A stretch of DNA of 7,333 nt from Prado023 sp049688395 (GCA_049688395.1 JBAVKQ010000234.1:1-7333), one strand, 5' to 3'; numbered from the stretch's first letter, positions 1-6,250 are shown. A program made the numbers and translations. Notes: a model not told the origin generated them from the sequence alone.

Positions 1-1
1 C

Positions 2-67
2 GTGCGGGTGGCGCTCACGGCCACCGACGAACGGGTAGCCGCGGGCGCGCAGCGCCTGGCCGGCTGA
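2..67 (+). CDS. dapC: C-terminal end of probable N-succinyldiaminopimelate aminotransferase (partial)
   Basis: Only the last 21 codons before a TGA stop are present; the gene runs in from outside the window. They read VRVALTATDERVAAGAQRLA plus a final G. This tail, an RVALTATDERV strand followed by a short Ala-rich helix, is how I remember the ends of actinobacterial DapC-type class I/II PLP aminotransferases. Those enzymes convert N-succinyl-2-amino-6-ketopimelate to N-succinyl-LL-diaminopimelate in lysine and cell-wall biosynthesis. The catalytic lysine and PLP site lie outside the window, so the call rests on the tail alone. Another fold-type I aminotransferase is possible. The gene converges on gltA. 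Confidence 0.55.
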   Translation: MRVALTATDERVAAGAQRLAG

Positions 68-191
68 GAGCGGGCGGGGAGCTGTCGGGGCGGGATGCGA
101 CTCCTGTCGGCCGCGGCCAAGTGCTGCTCCGCTCGGGGACGACGCCGGGAGAGTCCCTGTCGGCTGACCTTGCCGGGCTCGCCGCCGCCGC
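68..191. other. Convergent intergenic spacer (dapC tail / gltA)
   Basis: This GC-rich gap separates two convergent stop codons. It contains the perfect palindrome GGCCGCGGCC at 109-118 and a weak 4-bp hairpin (GGGA-GAG-TCCC) around 148-160. No stem followed by a T-run is visible on either strand, so I do not call a terminator. Small open frames here lack ribosome binding sites. Confidence 0.5.
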
Positions 192-1484
192 TCAGTGCCG
201 CGGAATGGGCATCGCCCGCGGAAGGGGTCGCTCCGGGCGACCGACGTAGACCTGGCGCGGCCGACCGATCCGGGTCGCCGGGTCGGCCATCATCTCCCGC
301 CACTGGGCGATCCAGCCCGGCAGCCGACCCAGGGCGAAGAGCACCGTGAACATCCGGGTCGGGAACCCGATCGCCTTGTAGATCAGGCCGGTGTAGAAGT
401 CGACGTTCGGGTACAGCTTGCGCGAGGCGAAGAACTCGTCGGCCAGGGCGATCTGCTCGAGCTCGATCGCGATGTCGAGAAGCGGGTCGTTGACGCCCAG
501 CTTCTCGAACACGTCGTAGGCCGCCGCCTTCACGATCGCCGCGCGGGGGTCGTAGTTCTTGTAGACCCGGTGGCCGAACCCCATCAGCTTGCTGCCGGCC
601 TGGCGGTCCTTGACCTGGGCCACGAAGTCCGCGGCGTTCAACCCGTCGGCGTGGATCCGGTTCAGCATCTCCAGGACCGCCTGGTTGGCCCCGCCGTGCA
701 GCGGGCCGAACAACGCGTTGATGCCCGCCGAGACGCTGGCGAACATGTTGGCGTGCGACGAGCCGACCAGGCGCACGGTCGAGGTGGAGCAGTTCTGCTC
801 GTGATCGGCGTGCAGGATGAACAGCGTGTCCAGCGTCTTGACGACCACCGGGTCGGCGACGTACTCCTCGGTCGGCACGCCGAACGTCATGCGCAGGAAG
901 TTCTCGGTCAGGCTCTTGGAGTTGTCCGGGTAGAGGAACGGCTGGCCCACGGACTTCTTGTGCGCGTACGCGGCGATGGTCGGCAGCTTGGCCAGCAGCC
1001 GCACCGTGGAGATGTGCACCTGCTGGGGATCGAACGGGTCCAACGAGTCCTGGTAGAACGTCGACAGCGCGGACACCGCCGAGCTGAGCACCGGCATCGG
1101 ATGCGCGTCGCGGGGGAACCCGTCGAAGAACCGGCGCAGGTCCTCGTGGAGCATCGTGTGCTCGCTGATGTTGGACTTGAAGTCGCGCAGCTGCCGGGGC
1201 GTCGGCAGCTCGCCGTAGATCAGCAGGTAGCTGACCTCGGTGAAGCTGGAGTGCGCGGCGAGCTGCTCGATCGGGTAGCCGCGGTAGCGCAGGATCCCCG
1301 CGTCACCGTCGATGTAGGTGATCGACGACTCGCAGGACGCGGTGTTCACGAACCCCGGGTCGTAGGCGACGTGGCCGGTCTCCTTGAGCAGCAGTCCGGT
1401 GTCCCAGCCCCGCTCGCCGTCGGTGGCCTCGAGTTCGGGGAACACAATCTCGCCGTCGTCGTGGATCAGCTTCGCGTCACCCAT
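192..1484 (-). CDS. gltA: Citrate synthase (type II)
   Basis: Cytoplasmic citrate synthase, which condenses acetyl-CoA and oxaloacetate to citrate at the entry of the TCA cycle. The product is 430 residues, the usual length for hexameric-type bacterial enzymes. Catalytic motifs are intact: His263 in GPLHGGAN, His305 in GFGHRVYKN and Asp362 in PNVDFYTG, essentially the numbering of the E. coli enzyme (264/305/362). The substrate-site block HADHEQNCSTSTVR is at 225-238. The ATG at 1484 is preferred over an in-frame ATG 41 codons upstream. It has a strong Shine-Dalgarno AGGGAGGA (1490-1497) five bases ahead, and the upstream codons encode low-complexity sequence unlike the family. The N-terminal ~30 residues carry the small β-domain typical of the type II family. 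Transcribed alone, divergently from the VOC gene and convergently with dapC. I see nothing broken. Confidence 0.97.
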   Translation of the reverse strand: MGDAKLIHDDGEIVFPELEATDGERGWDTGLLLKETGHVAYDPGFVNTASCESSITYIDGDAGILRYRGYPIEQLAAHSSFTEVSYLLIYGELPTPRQLRDFKSNISEHTMLHEDLRRFFDGFPRDAHPMPVLSSAVSALSTFYQDSLDPFDPQQVHISTVRLLAKLPTIAAYAHKKSVGQPFLYPDNSKSLTENFLRMTFGVPTEEYVADPVVVKTLDTLFILHADHEQNCSTSTVRLVGSSHANMFASVSAGINALFGPLHGGANQAVLEMLNRIHADGLNAADFVAQVKDRQAGSKLMGFGHRVYKNYDPRAAIVKAAAYDVFEKLGVNDPLLDIAIELEQIALADEFFASRKLYPNVDFYTGLIYKAIGFPTRMFTVLFALGRLPGWIAQWREMMADPATRIGRPRQVYVGRPERPLPRAMPIPRH

Positions 1485-1522
1485 CGAGATCCTCCCTGAG
1501 CCGGGACATCCATCGTGCCGCC

Positions 1523-1552
1523 ACCCTAGCGACGGGGAACTCCCGGTGCCGA
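1523..1552 (-). promoter_or_regulatory. Putative gltA promoter (TCGGCA - 18 bp - TAGGGT)
   Basis: On the minus strand a TAGGGT hexamer (1523-1528) fits the actinobacterial TANNNT -10 pattern. TCGGCA (1547-1552), a 4/6 match to TTGACA, lies 18 bp upstream. This would start transcription near 1516 and leave a leader of about 30 nt holding the strong ribosome binding site. The spacer contains a short inverted repeat, GGGA-AC-TCCC (1535-1544), which could be an operator half. Seen by eye only; GC-rich DNA gives many near matches. Confidence 0.4.
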
Positions 1553-1581
1553 TCGACCCCGCCCCGGCTGCGTGTGCACTG

Positions 1582-1595
1582 TACCCGGGCGGGTA
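1582..1595. promoter_or_regulatory. 14-bp inverted repeat upstream of gltA
   Basis: TACCCG-GG-CGGGTA is a perfect 6+6 inverted repeat in the gltA/VOC divergent spacer, about 30 bp upstream of the proposed gltA -35. The position suits a regulator binding site acting on gltA, the VOC gene, or both. I recognise no specific regulator for it. The rest of the spacer (1596-1691) shows no clear promoter for the VOC gene. Confidence 0.3.
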
Positions 1596-1691
1596 TCTAC
1601 ATCCCACGACCGCGGCTGCACGTCAAGGGCCGCTGGGCCTGATCCGGGGGGCGGTGCACGTCGCGGTGCGGCGGCAGTGTTCGATGGGGAC

Positions 1692-2336
1692 ATGCGCCTG
1701 GATCACGTCTCGTACGCCGCACCTGTCGGGCACCTGGCCGACACGGTCCAGCGCATCGGCGCCGCCCTGGGAGCCACGTTCACCGACGGCGGCCTGCACC
1801 CGCGCTTCGGCACCCGCAACTTCATCCTGCCCCTTGCCGGGGGCACCTACATCGAGGTCGTGGCCGCCCTCGAGCATCCGGCTGCGTACACCGCCCCGTT
1901 CGGGCAGGCGGTGCGCGCCCGCGCCGACCAGGGGGGCGGCTGGCTGAGCTGGGTCGTCTCGGTGAGCAACATGGCGGCGGTGGAGACGCGGTTGGGCCGC
2001 AAGGCGGTCTCCGGGCACCGTGTTCGCCCGGACGGCTACGACCTGTGCTGGCAGCAGATCGGCGTGCTGGACACCATGACCGACGCGCAGCTGCCGTTCT
2101 TCGTGCACTGGCTCAGCGACAACGACGAGCACCCCTCCGCCGGCGGTTCGGACGTGCGGATCGCCCAACTGGACATCGCCGGCTCGCCGGATCGGGTGTG
2201 CACCTGGCTGGGCGAACCTGCTCACCACCCCCTCGACGAGGTGAACGTCACTTGGCTCGACGAGAACGACCCGTCCGGCCCCGGGCTGGCTGCGGTGACC
2301 CTGCTGACCCCGCGCGGAGTCGTCCGCGTCGACTGA
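1692..2336 (+). CDS. VOC-family (glyoxalase-like domain) protein, 214 aa
   Basis: Cytoplasmic protein of the vicinal oxygen chelate fold, probably the glyoxalase-like subgroup (Glyoxalase_3 type); substrate unknown. The N-terminus MRLDHVSYAA is the canonical first β-strand of a VOC module. Candidate metal or active-site residues are His5, Glu55 (GGTYIEVV) and His139 (PFFVHW), with the second module running from about residue 85 (WLSWVVSV) to the C-terminal strand VTLLTPRG. I chose the ATG at 1692 because the family begins at this strand. The frame stays open another 40 codons upstream, but those encode Gly/Ala/Arg-rich sequence. The ribosome binding site is weak (GGGGA at 1686-1690, one base before the ATG). 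The gene is divergent from gltA. A repeat element begins 30 bp after its stop. The family is a fairly firm call; the reaction cannot be read from sequence. Confidence 0.8.
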   Translation: MRLDHVSYAAPVGHLADTVQRIGAALGATFTDGGLHPRFGTRNFILPLAGGTYIEVVAALEHPAAYTAPFGQAVRARADQGGGWLSWVVSVSNMAAVETRLGRKAVSGHRVRPDGYDLCWQQIGVLDTMTDAQLPFFVHWLSDNDEHPSAGGSDVRIAQLDIAGSPDRVCTWLGEPAHHPLDEVNVTWLDENDPSGPGLAAVTLLTPRGVVRVD

Positions 2337-2366
2337 CGCGCGTGGCCCAGTACTGCCCTCTTGGGT

Positions 2367-2527
2367 CGCCGACTTGTGGTTGATAGGGCCTTGGTTGGCC
2401 TCACCGTCGAGTCGGTGCGCCGACTTGTGGTTGAACCCCGGCTCGCGCCTAGCGGTCTTTCGACCACGCGAAGCGCGGATGCCTCCCTCCCGGCCCCGCA
2501 CTGGCCATCTTTGCACCACAAGTCGGC
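2367..2527. repeat. Composite interspersed repeat, copy A
   Basis: The element holds two identical 17-bp forward units, CGCCGACTTGTGGTTGA, at 2367-2383 and 2418-2434 (51 bp apart). A partial reverse unit TCGACCAC follows at 2460-2467, and a reverse unit ACCACAAGTCGGC at 2515-2527. The order forward-forward-reverse-reverse would let units 1 or 2 pair with unit 4 (13 bp) and the end of unit 2 with unit 3 (8 bp including one G-T). Copy B repeats the same spacing exactly. The layout resembles REP/BIME-type palindromic elements, but I do not recognise a named family. Confidence 0.75.
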
Positions 2528-2834
2528 AGTCCGGCAAACGCCGAGCACCCACGATGACAGCGGCACGCCGTCCGCGATCTGCCGGGCGCAGCTGCGTGTG
2601 CCCCCGACTCGAAGCCCGCCGTGCGAGGCACGGACGCGTGACCTCAGGACCGAGCGATTGCCCGCCCGCCCGGGAGCGGGCACCTTCAGCAGGTCGAGCC
2701 TCGAGACGCCGGGGCAGCCACGCTTCGGGCTGACCTGGGCGCAACGGATCGGTAACCGGCTCCAGGCAGACGCGGACCTCCGTCCACAGATCGACCGCGA
2801 AGGGGTTCCAGATCCTGAGATCGGTCGGCATGGT
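2528..2834. other. Non-coding stretch between repeat A and the AbiEi-like gene
   Basis: About 300 bp with no gene I can support. The frame of the downstream gene remains open through it, but the translation is Arg/Pro-rich and family-unlike. A hairpin GCCCGC (2664-2669) / GCGGGC (2676-2681) with a 6-nt loop is present and lacks a T-run. No clear -35/-10 pair for the downstream gene was found, although its promoter should lie here or in the repeat. Confidence 0.5.
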
Positions 2835-3830
2835 ATGCCCGTGCCGAACACGATCCGATGGGAACCGCCCAAGACACCGTTCACGCCCGAGGATGTCGAG
2901 CCCCTGGGTGTGACCCGCGCGGCGCTGCGCACCGCTGTGGCCCGCGAGCGAGTCGTCGTGTTGGGCCGGGGGGTGTTCGTCAACGCCGATGCGCTGCCCA
3001 CGGATGACGAGGGCCTGCACCTGATGCACGCCCGCGCCCAGCAACTGCTGCGACCTCGAATCATCGCGAGCCACGAGACCGCGGCCCTGGCCTGGGGACT
3101 GCCACTCGATGATCCGCACGCTGCCGCGCTGGAACCCCCGTCGTTCATCGCTGCACCCGGGGCGGGGGTCCGGTCCCTGCGTGATCCCCGACTCAGGATC
3201 ACCGTGCGCGACCTGCCCGCGAGCCACCGCGCCCCGCATCCCAGCGGCCTCGTGGTCACCACACGAGCACGCACGGCGGTGGACGTGGCGGCGACGCAGC
3301 CACTGCCCTCGGCGCTGATCACCTTGGATGCTGCAGCACGCCAGACCCTGATCGAACGCGTCGGTTCCCGACGGCTGCGCGACAACTACCAGAAGGCCAC
3401 GAGTCTGGCCGCAGCCCGCCAGCCGATCCTGGACGCCGTCCCCGCCGCAGCGACGCACCGCACCGCCACCCACCTCGCCGAGCTGCTGCCGTGGATGGAC
3501 CCGCGCCGGGAATCGCCCTTCGAGTCCTCGAGCTTCGGCGAGATGGTCCGCCACGGCCTCCCATTGCCACAGATGCAGGTGCGGATCAGCACCGCCGAGG
3601 GGGACTTCTACCCCGACTTCCTCTGGGCGCAGGCCCGATTGATCGGAGAGGCGGATGGGCTGAGCAAGTACGTCAGCCCGGATGTGCTGGCCTGGGAGAA
3701 GCTGCGGCAGGAGGCTCTGGAACGGATGGGGTTCCTGGTGATCCGGTGGGGCATGCGAGACATCCGCCGCCACGCGGCCGAGCTCATGGCCCGGCTCGCG
3801 GCCGCGATCGAAGGCCGCACCGCGCGCTGA
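2835..3830 (+). CDS. AbiEi-type winged-helix protein with DUF559/Vsr-like nuclease domain
   Basis: Solitary 331-residue member of the large actinobacterial family usually labelled type IV toxin-antitoxin AbiEi-like / DUF559 protein. Residues about 15-50 form the winged-helix start (FTPEDVEPLGVTRAALRTAV, then VVVLGRGVFV). Typical middle motifs follow: ASHETAALAWGL (79-90) and GLVVTTRARTAVDVA (138-152). The C-terminus (about 225-312) has the PD-(D/E)XK layout: Glu230 in SPFES, Asp261 in FYPDF, then Glu272-x-Asp274 in GEADG, and the helix-strand EKLRQEALERMGFLVIRW. Key acidic residues are present, so it may be an active DNA endonuclease. The ATG at 2835 places the wing at the usual distance from the N-terminus; its ribosome binding site is poor. 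No AbiEii toxin gene is adjacent. It lies between repeats A and B. The family is well supported; whether it defends, regulates, or moves the repeats is unknown. Confidence 0.8.
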   Translation: MPVPNTIRWEPPKTPFTPEDVEPLGVTRAALRTAVARERVVVLGRGVFVNADALPTDDEGLHLMHARAQQLLRPRIIASHETAALAWGLPLDDPHAAALEPPSFIAAPGAGVRSLRDPRLRITVRDLPASHRAPHPSGLVVTTRARTAVDVAATQPLPSALITLDAAARQTLIERVGSRRLRDNYQKATSLAAARQPILDAVPAAATHRTATHLAELLPWMDPRRESPFESSSFGEMVRHGLPLPQMQVRISTAEGDFYPDFLWAQARLIGEADGLSKYVSPDVLAWEKLRQEALERMGFLVIRWGMRDIRRHAAELMARLAAAIEGRTAR

Positions 3831-3900
3831 ACTGGTATGTGGCCCACCGGTCGCATCGCAGTCCTGAGTAGCGCTGGGCCGAAGACCTCGTCGCCGGGGT

Positions 3901-3938
3901 CGGACTGAGCATGCGCACCCGGACTGGGCGTGCGAACC
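3901..3938. repeat. Tandem 19-bp duplication
   Basis: CGGACTGAGCATGCGCACC (3901-3919) is followed directly by CGGACTGGGCGTGCGAACC (3920-3938), 16 of 19 bases identical. It lies 70 bp after the AbiEi-like stop and overlaps the hairpin that follows. It may be a regulator site, a slippage product, or part of the repeat cassette. Confidence 0.6.
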
Positions 3939-3947
3939 CAGTCCGGG
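3918..3947. other. Strong hairpin (11-bp perfect stem, 8-nt loop)
   Basis: CCCGGACTGGG (3918-3928) and CCCAGTCCGGG (3937-3947) are perfectly complementary around the loop CGTGCGAA. It sits between the AbiEi-like stop (3830) and repeat B (from 3954). Neither side has a T-run, so it is not a canonical rho-independent terminator, though it may still end or stabilise the upstream transcript. It could also be a structured end of the mobile unit. Confidence 0.65.
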
Positions 3948-3953
3948 ACGATT

Positions 3954-4114
3954 CGCCGAGATGCGGTCGATAGGGCACCTTCGCACGCCACCACGGAACT
4001 GGTCCGCCGAGTTGCGGTCGAACCCAGCAGGGCCCCGTCTGGCCTTTCGACCACGCGGAGCGCGAACCCCGCTGAGCCCCGCGCAGCCCAGCGTCCTTTC
4101 AACCACAAGTCGGC
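3954..4114. repeat. Composite interspersed repeat, copy B
   Basis: Direct-orientation copy of repeat A, aligned without a single gap at an offset of 1587 bp. By hand about 102 of 164 positions match. Conservation is concentrated in blocks: GATAGGGC (3969-3976), the forward units CGCCGAGATGCGGTCGA (3954-3970) and CGCCGAGTTGCGGTCGA (4005-4021), TTTCGACCACGCG (4045-4057), and ACCACAAGTCGGC (4102-4114). Spacings of 51, 39 and 58 bp between blocks equal those in copy A. Here units 1 and 2 are a variant (GAGTTGCGGTCGA) while unit 4 keeps the copy A sequence. Confidence 0.75.
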
Positions 4115-4135
4115 GCACCGCGGACGACTCGGACC

Positions 4136-4170
4136 AAAAGCCCGAGCCGCCCCGGCCGCACCCGGCTCGG
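4136..4170 (-). terminator. Rho-independent terminator for the FtsH-like gene
   Basis: Read on the minus strand, CCGAGCCG (4163-4170) pairs perfectly with CGGCTCGG (4142-4149) around a 13-nt loop. GCTTTT follows (4136-4141 reversed). It lies about 165 bp beyond the FtsH-like stop and just outside the repeat cassette, the right orientation to end that transcript before it runs into the island. The T-run is short and the loop large, hence moderate confidence. Confidence 0.5.
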
Positions 4171-4336
4171 CCCCGTCTGATGCCGCTCGGCTCTCCCCCG
4201 CCCAGTCCGGCTCCGGCCGGTGCTCGAAGACGGGCACGGTGATCGCACGAGCGATGTGCTCGCTGGCATGCCACTCACGGGCCGGCCCGGCTCGATCGAG
4301 ACCCAGCGACGCTCGAGACCAGCAGCAGCACCGGGC
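4171..4336. other. 3' spacer downstream of the FtsH-like gene
   Basis: No gene is supported here. The only structure seen is a small 5-bp hairpin, CGAGC-GATGT-GCTCG (4248-4262). Sequence between the cassette edge (4116) and the FtsH-like stop is otherwise unremarkable GC-rich DNA. Confidence 0.4.
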
Positions 4337-6250
4337 TCAGCGCAGCGGCGCGGGCACCCGCAGGTCGACCTGCGGGTCGGCGGAGAAGATGACGTCGCGG
4401 ATCTCCCGACCGACCAGTTCGTGCCGGGAGATCAGGGCATCACGCAGGGCCTCGACGATGTGCCGGTTGGCGCCCAGCAGCTCCCGGGCGACCTGCTTCT
4501 GGTCAGACAGGATGGCCTCCACCGCAGCCCGCCCGGCGGGATCGGACAGGACCCGGCCCACCAGGTTGGAGTCGGCCAGCGCACCGTTCTGCACCGCCGC
4601 CAGGCTCACCAGCGAGCCGCCCATCCCGACCGCCCCGACCATCTGCGCGGCCACTGTGGTGGCGTAGGCCAGGTCCCCGCCGGGCCCGGTCGACACGTCG
4701 CCGAAGAACAATTCCTCGGCCACCTGGCCGCCCATCGCGATCTGGATCAGCGCCAGCATCTCCGAGCGCGACCGGGTGAAGACGTCCTCGCTGTCGCCGT
4801 GGGCCAGCATCCCCAGGGCGTCGCGGCGCTTGATGATGCTCAGGACCTCCAGCCGGCGATGCGGGGCCACGAGGTGCGCCATCGTCGCGTGCCCGGACTC
4901 GTGCGTGGCGATCAGTCGAGTCTCGTGGGCGGTGTAGGCCACCGGCTGGCCCATGCCGATCTCCTCGGTCAGGCGCGCGGACTCCACATCGGCGCGGGTC
5001 ATGGCGTGGTCACCGCGGCGCAGGGCGTTGACCAGCGCCTCGTCGAGCAGGTGCTCGATCATCACCGGCGTGTAGCCCTGGGTGACTGCCGCGATGCCCG
5101 CGCGAACGTCAGGATCGTCGAGCTCGACCGTGTGCGCCTTGCGGTCCAGGAAGTGCCCGAGCAGTTCGAGGCGGCCCGCGCGGGTGGGCGGGTCGAAGGA
5201 GAGCCGCCGGTCGAAACGTCCAGGACGCAGCAGCGCCGGGTCGAGGTTGTCCGCGCGGTTCGTCGCCGCGATCAGCAGGATGGTGGCCGGCGCCGGGACG
5301 GGCCGACGCAGCTGCCGGTGCACGGGAAGCACCAGGTTGATCCGGTCGACGAACCAGGACTGCGCCTTCTGCCAACCGTCCGGCGTGTCGAAGGACTGCA
5401 TCTGCACGAGCAGTTCGTTGACCACGCCGCCGGTGCCCTCGGAGATCATCGCGGAAGTGACGGTGCCCGAACCGGCCGCGGCTGTCGAGCCGAGCGAGGT
5501 GGCCGGCAGCCCGATCAAGCCTCCGCAGCACAACGGTCCGGTCAGGTTCGCCGCAGCCACGGGGGTGGCCGACGAGCCCACCCCGGAGCGTGCCATCGCG
5601 ATCGCGTCGATCTCCTCGATGAACCCGATCGCCCCACCCTCCTGGCGCGCGGCCTTGCGCAGCGCCTTGAAGTAGGAGCGGATCTTGCGCGCGGTGGCGC
5701 CGTAGTACATCGACTGGAAGCTGGTGGCCGACACGAACAGGAACGGCACCCCCGCCTCGGCGGCCATGGCCTTGGCCAGGTGCGTCTTGCCGGTGCCGGG
5801 CGGGCCCTCGAAGAGCAGGCCCCGACGCGGCGTGCCACCCATCTCGGCGCGGAACGACCGGTTGGCCAGGAACAGGTTCAGTGAGCGTATGACGTCGGCC
5901 TTGACCAGGTCGATGCCGCGCACGTCGGCCAGTCCGACGTCGATCTGCTCCGGGCGGTAGGTCACATGCGGCGAGCGCCCGGCGATCAGGGTCACCCCGA
6001 CCACCGAGAAGATCATCACCCCGAAGAAGACCCCGACGATCAGCAGGAACGGGTCGATCTGGGGCAGCGCCAGGGCCGTGGGGTCGAACGGGCGACCGTC
6101 GATGATCCGCCACCACAACCAGATCAGGGGCAGCGCCAGGAGCGCGCCGATCCGGCCCAGCCGATGGCTGCGGGCACGTTCGCGCGCCGCACCCACGTCG
6201 CTGGTCGCCGTGGCCAACCGGCCTGTGCCCACCTCGTCGAGCATCGACAT
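4337..6250 (-). CDS. Divergent FtsH-like membrane AAA+ zinc metalloprotease
   Basis: Predicted membrane-anchored ATP-dependent protease, 637 residues. Two hydrophobic segments (about 34-50 and 66-90) flank a short loop, as in FtsH. The AAA+ domain has Walker A GPPGTGKT (149-156), a pore-loop-like FQSMYYGATARKI (178-190), Walker B FIEEID (210-215), and the second region of homology AATNRADNLDPALLRPGRFD (328-347) with both arginines. The M41 peptidase has HESGH (450-454) and a probable third zinc ligand Asp526 in GPGGDL. Two oddities stand out. The Walker B aspartate is replaced by Glu212, and about 70 extra residues lie between Walker B and the ATNR motif (Gly/Ala/Ser-rich 221-272, and about 290-320). 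The ATG at 6250 has GAGGAGG (6257-6263) six bases upstream. This is probably a paralogue, not the housekeeping FtsH, so I give no symbol. Divergent from ppgK. Confidence 0.85.
   Translation of the reverse strand: MSMLDEVGTGRLATATSDVGAARERARSHRLGRIGALLALPLIWLWWRIIDGRPFDPTALALPQIDPFLLIVGVFFGVMIFSVVGVTLIAGRSPHVTYRPEQIDVGLADVRGIDLVKADVIRSLNLFLANRSFRAEMGGTPRRGLLFEGPPGTGKTHLAKAMAAEAGVPFLFVSATSFQSMYYGATARKIRSYFKALRKAARQEGGAIGFIEEIDAIAMARSGVGSSATPVAAANLTGPLCCGGLIGLPATSLGSTAAAGSGTVTSAMISEGTGGVVNELLVQMQSFDTPDGWQKAQSWFVDRINLVLPVHRQLRRPVPAPATILLIAATNRADNLDPALLRPGRFDRRLSFDPPTRAGRLELLGHFLDRKAHTVELDDPDVRAGIAAVTQGYTPVMIEHLLDEALVNALRRGDHAMTRADVESARLTEEIGMGQPVAYTAHETRLIATHESGHATMAHLVAPHRRLEVLSIIKRRDALGMLAHGDSEDVFTRSRSEMLALIQIAMGGQVAEELFFGDVSTGPGGDLAYATTVAAQMVGAVGMGGSLVSLAAVQNGALADSNLVGRVLSDPAGRAAVEAILSDQKQVARELLGANRHIVEALRDALISRHELVGREIRDVIFSADPQVDLRVPAPLR

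Larger units (their letters stand above)
2367..4115. mobile_element. Putative repeat-bounded cassette carrying the AbiEi-DUF559 gene
   Basis: A 1749-bp segment begins with CGCCGACTTGTGGTTGA (2367-2383) and ends with its perfect 17-bp reverse complement (4099-4115). The match continues imperfectly inward (TGATAGGGCC at the left end, TGAAAGGAC read inward from the right end). Inside lie one composite repeat at each end and a single gene. It occupies the gap between two convergent genes. No transposase or integrase is present and the flanking bases (2357-2366 and 4116-4125) show no target duplication. Terminal inverted repeats and a DNA-acting cargo gene are seen; that the unit moves is inference. 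It could instead be two dispersed repeats that happen to flank the gene. Confidence 0.4.

Noticed and set aside
195..1499. 434-codon plus-strand open frame opposite gltA.
   Set aside because: It is a mirror frame of a clear citrate synthase; the translation is Arg/Gly/Val/His-rich with no motif.
2367..2527. CRISPR array, prompted by repeated 17-mers.
   Set aside because: There are only two direct copies plus inverted ones, with no regular spacer series and no cas genes.
2606..2613. GACTCGAA, the reverse of a tRNA T-loop-like TTCGAGTC, considered as a tRNA remnant or integration site.
   Set aside because: The flanking bases do not form a T-stem, and no acceptor or anticodon arm can be drawn around it on either strand.
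2361..2834. In-frame N-terminal extension of the AbiEi-like gene reading through repeat A; the same frame of repeat B gives a similar peptide (both contain APSGLSTTRSA and HKSA).
   Set aside because: Differences between the repeat copies fall almost equally on codon positions 1, 2 and 3 (21, 18 and 23 by hand count), so no protein-coding constraint shows. The similarity follows from the DNA repeat itself, and family members start near the winged helix.
2367..4115. Standard insertion sequence.
   Set aside because: No DDE, HUH or serine/tyrosine recombinase gene and no target-site duplication are visible. Only inverted ends and a nuclease-like gene support mobility, so it is kept as a tentative cassette.
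1623..4274. 883-codon open frame on the minus strand across the VOC gene and the island.
   Set aside because: It runs antisense to two recognisable genes, crosses both repeats, contains no recognisable domain, and is expected by chance in DNA this GC-rich.
4220..5884. 554-codon plus-strand open frame opposite the FtsH-like gene.
   Set aside because: It is antisense to well-conserved AAA+ and M41 motifs and has no recognisable domain or ribosome binding site.
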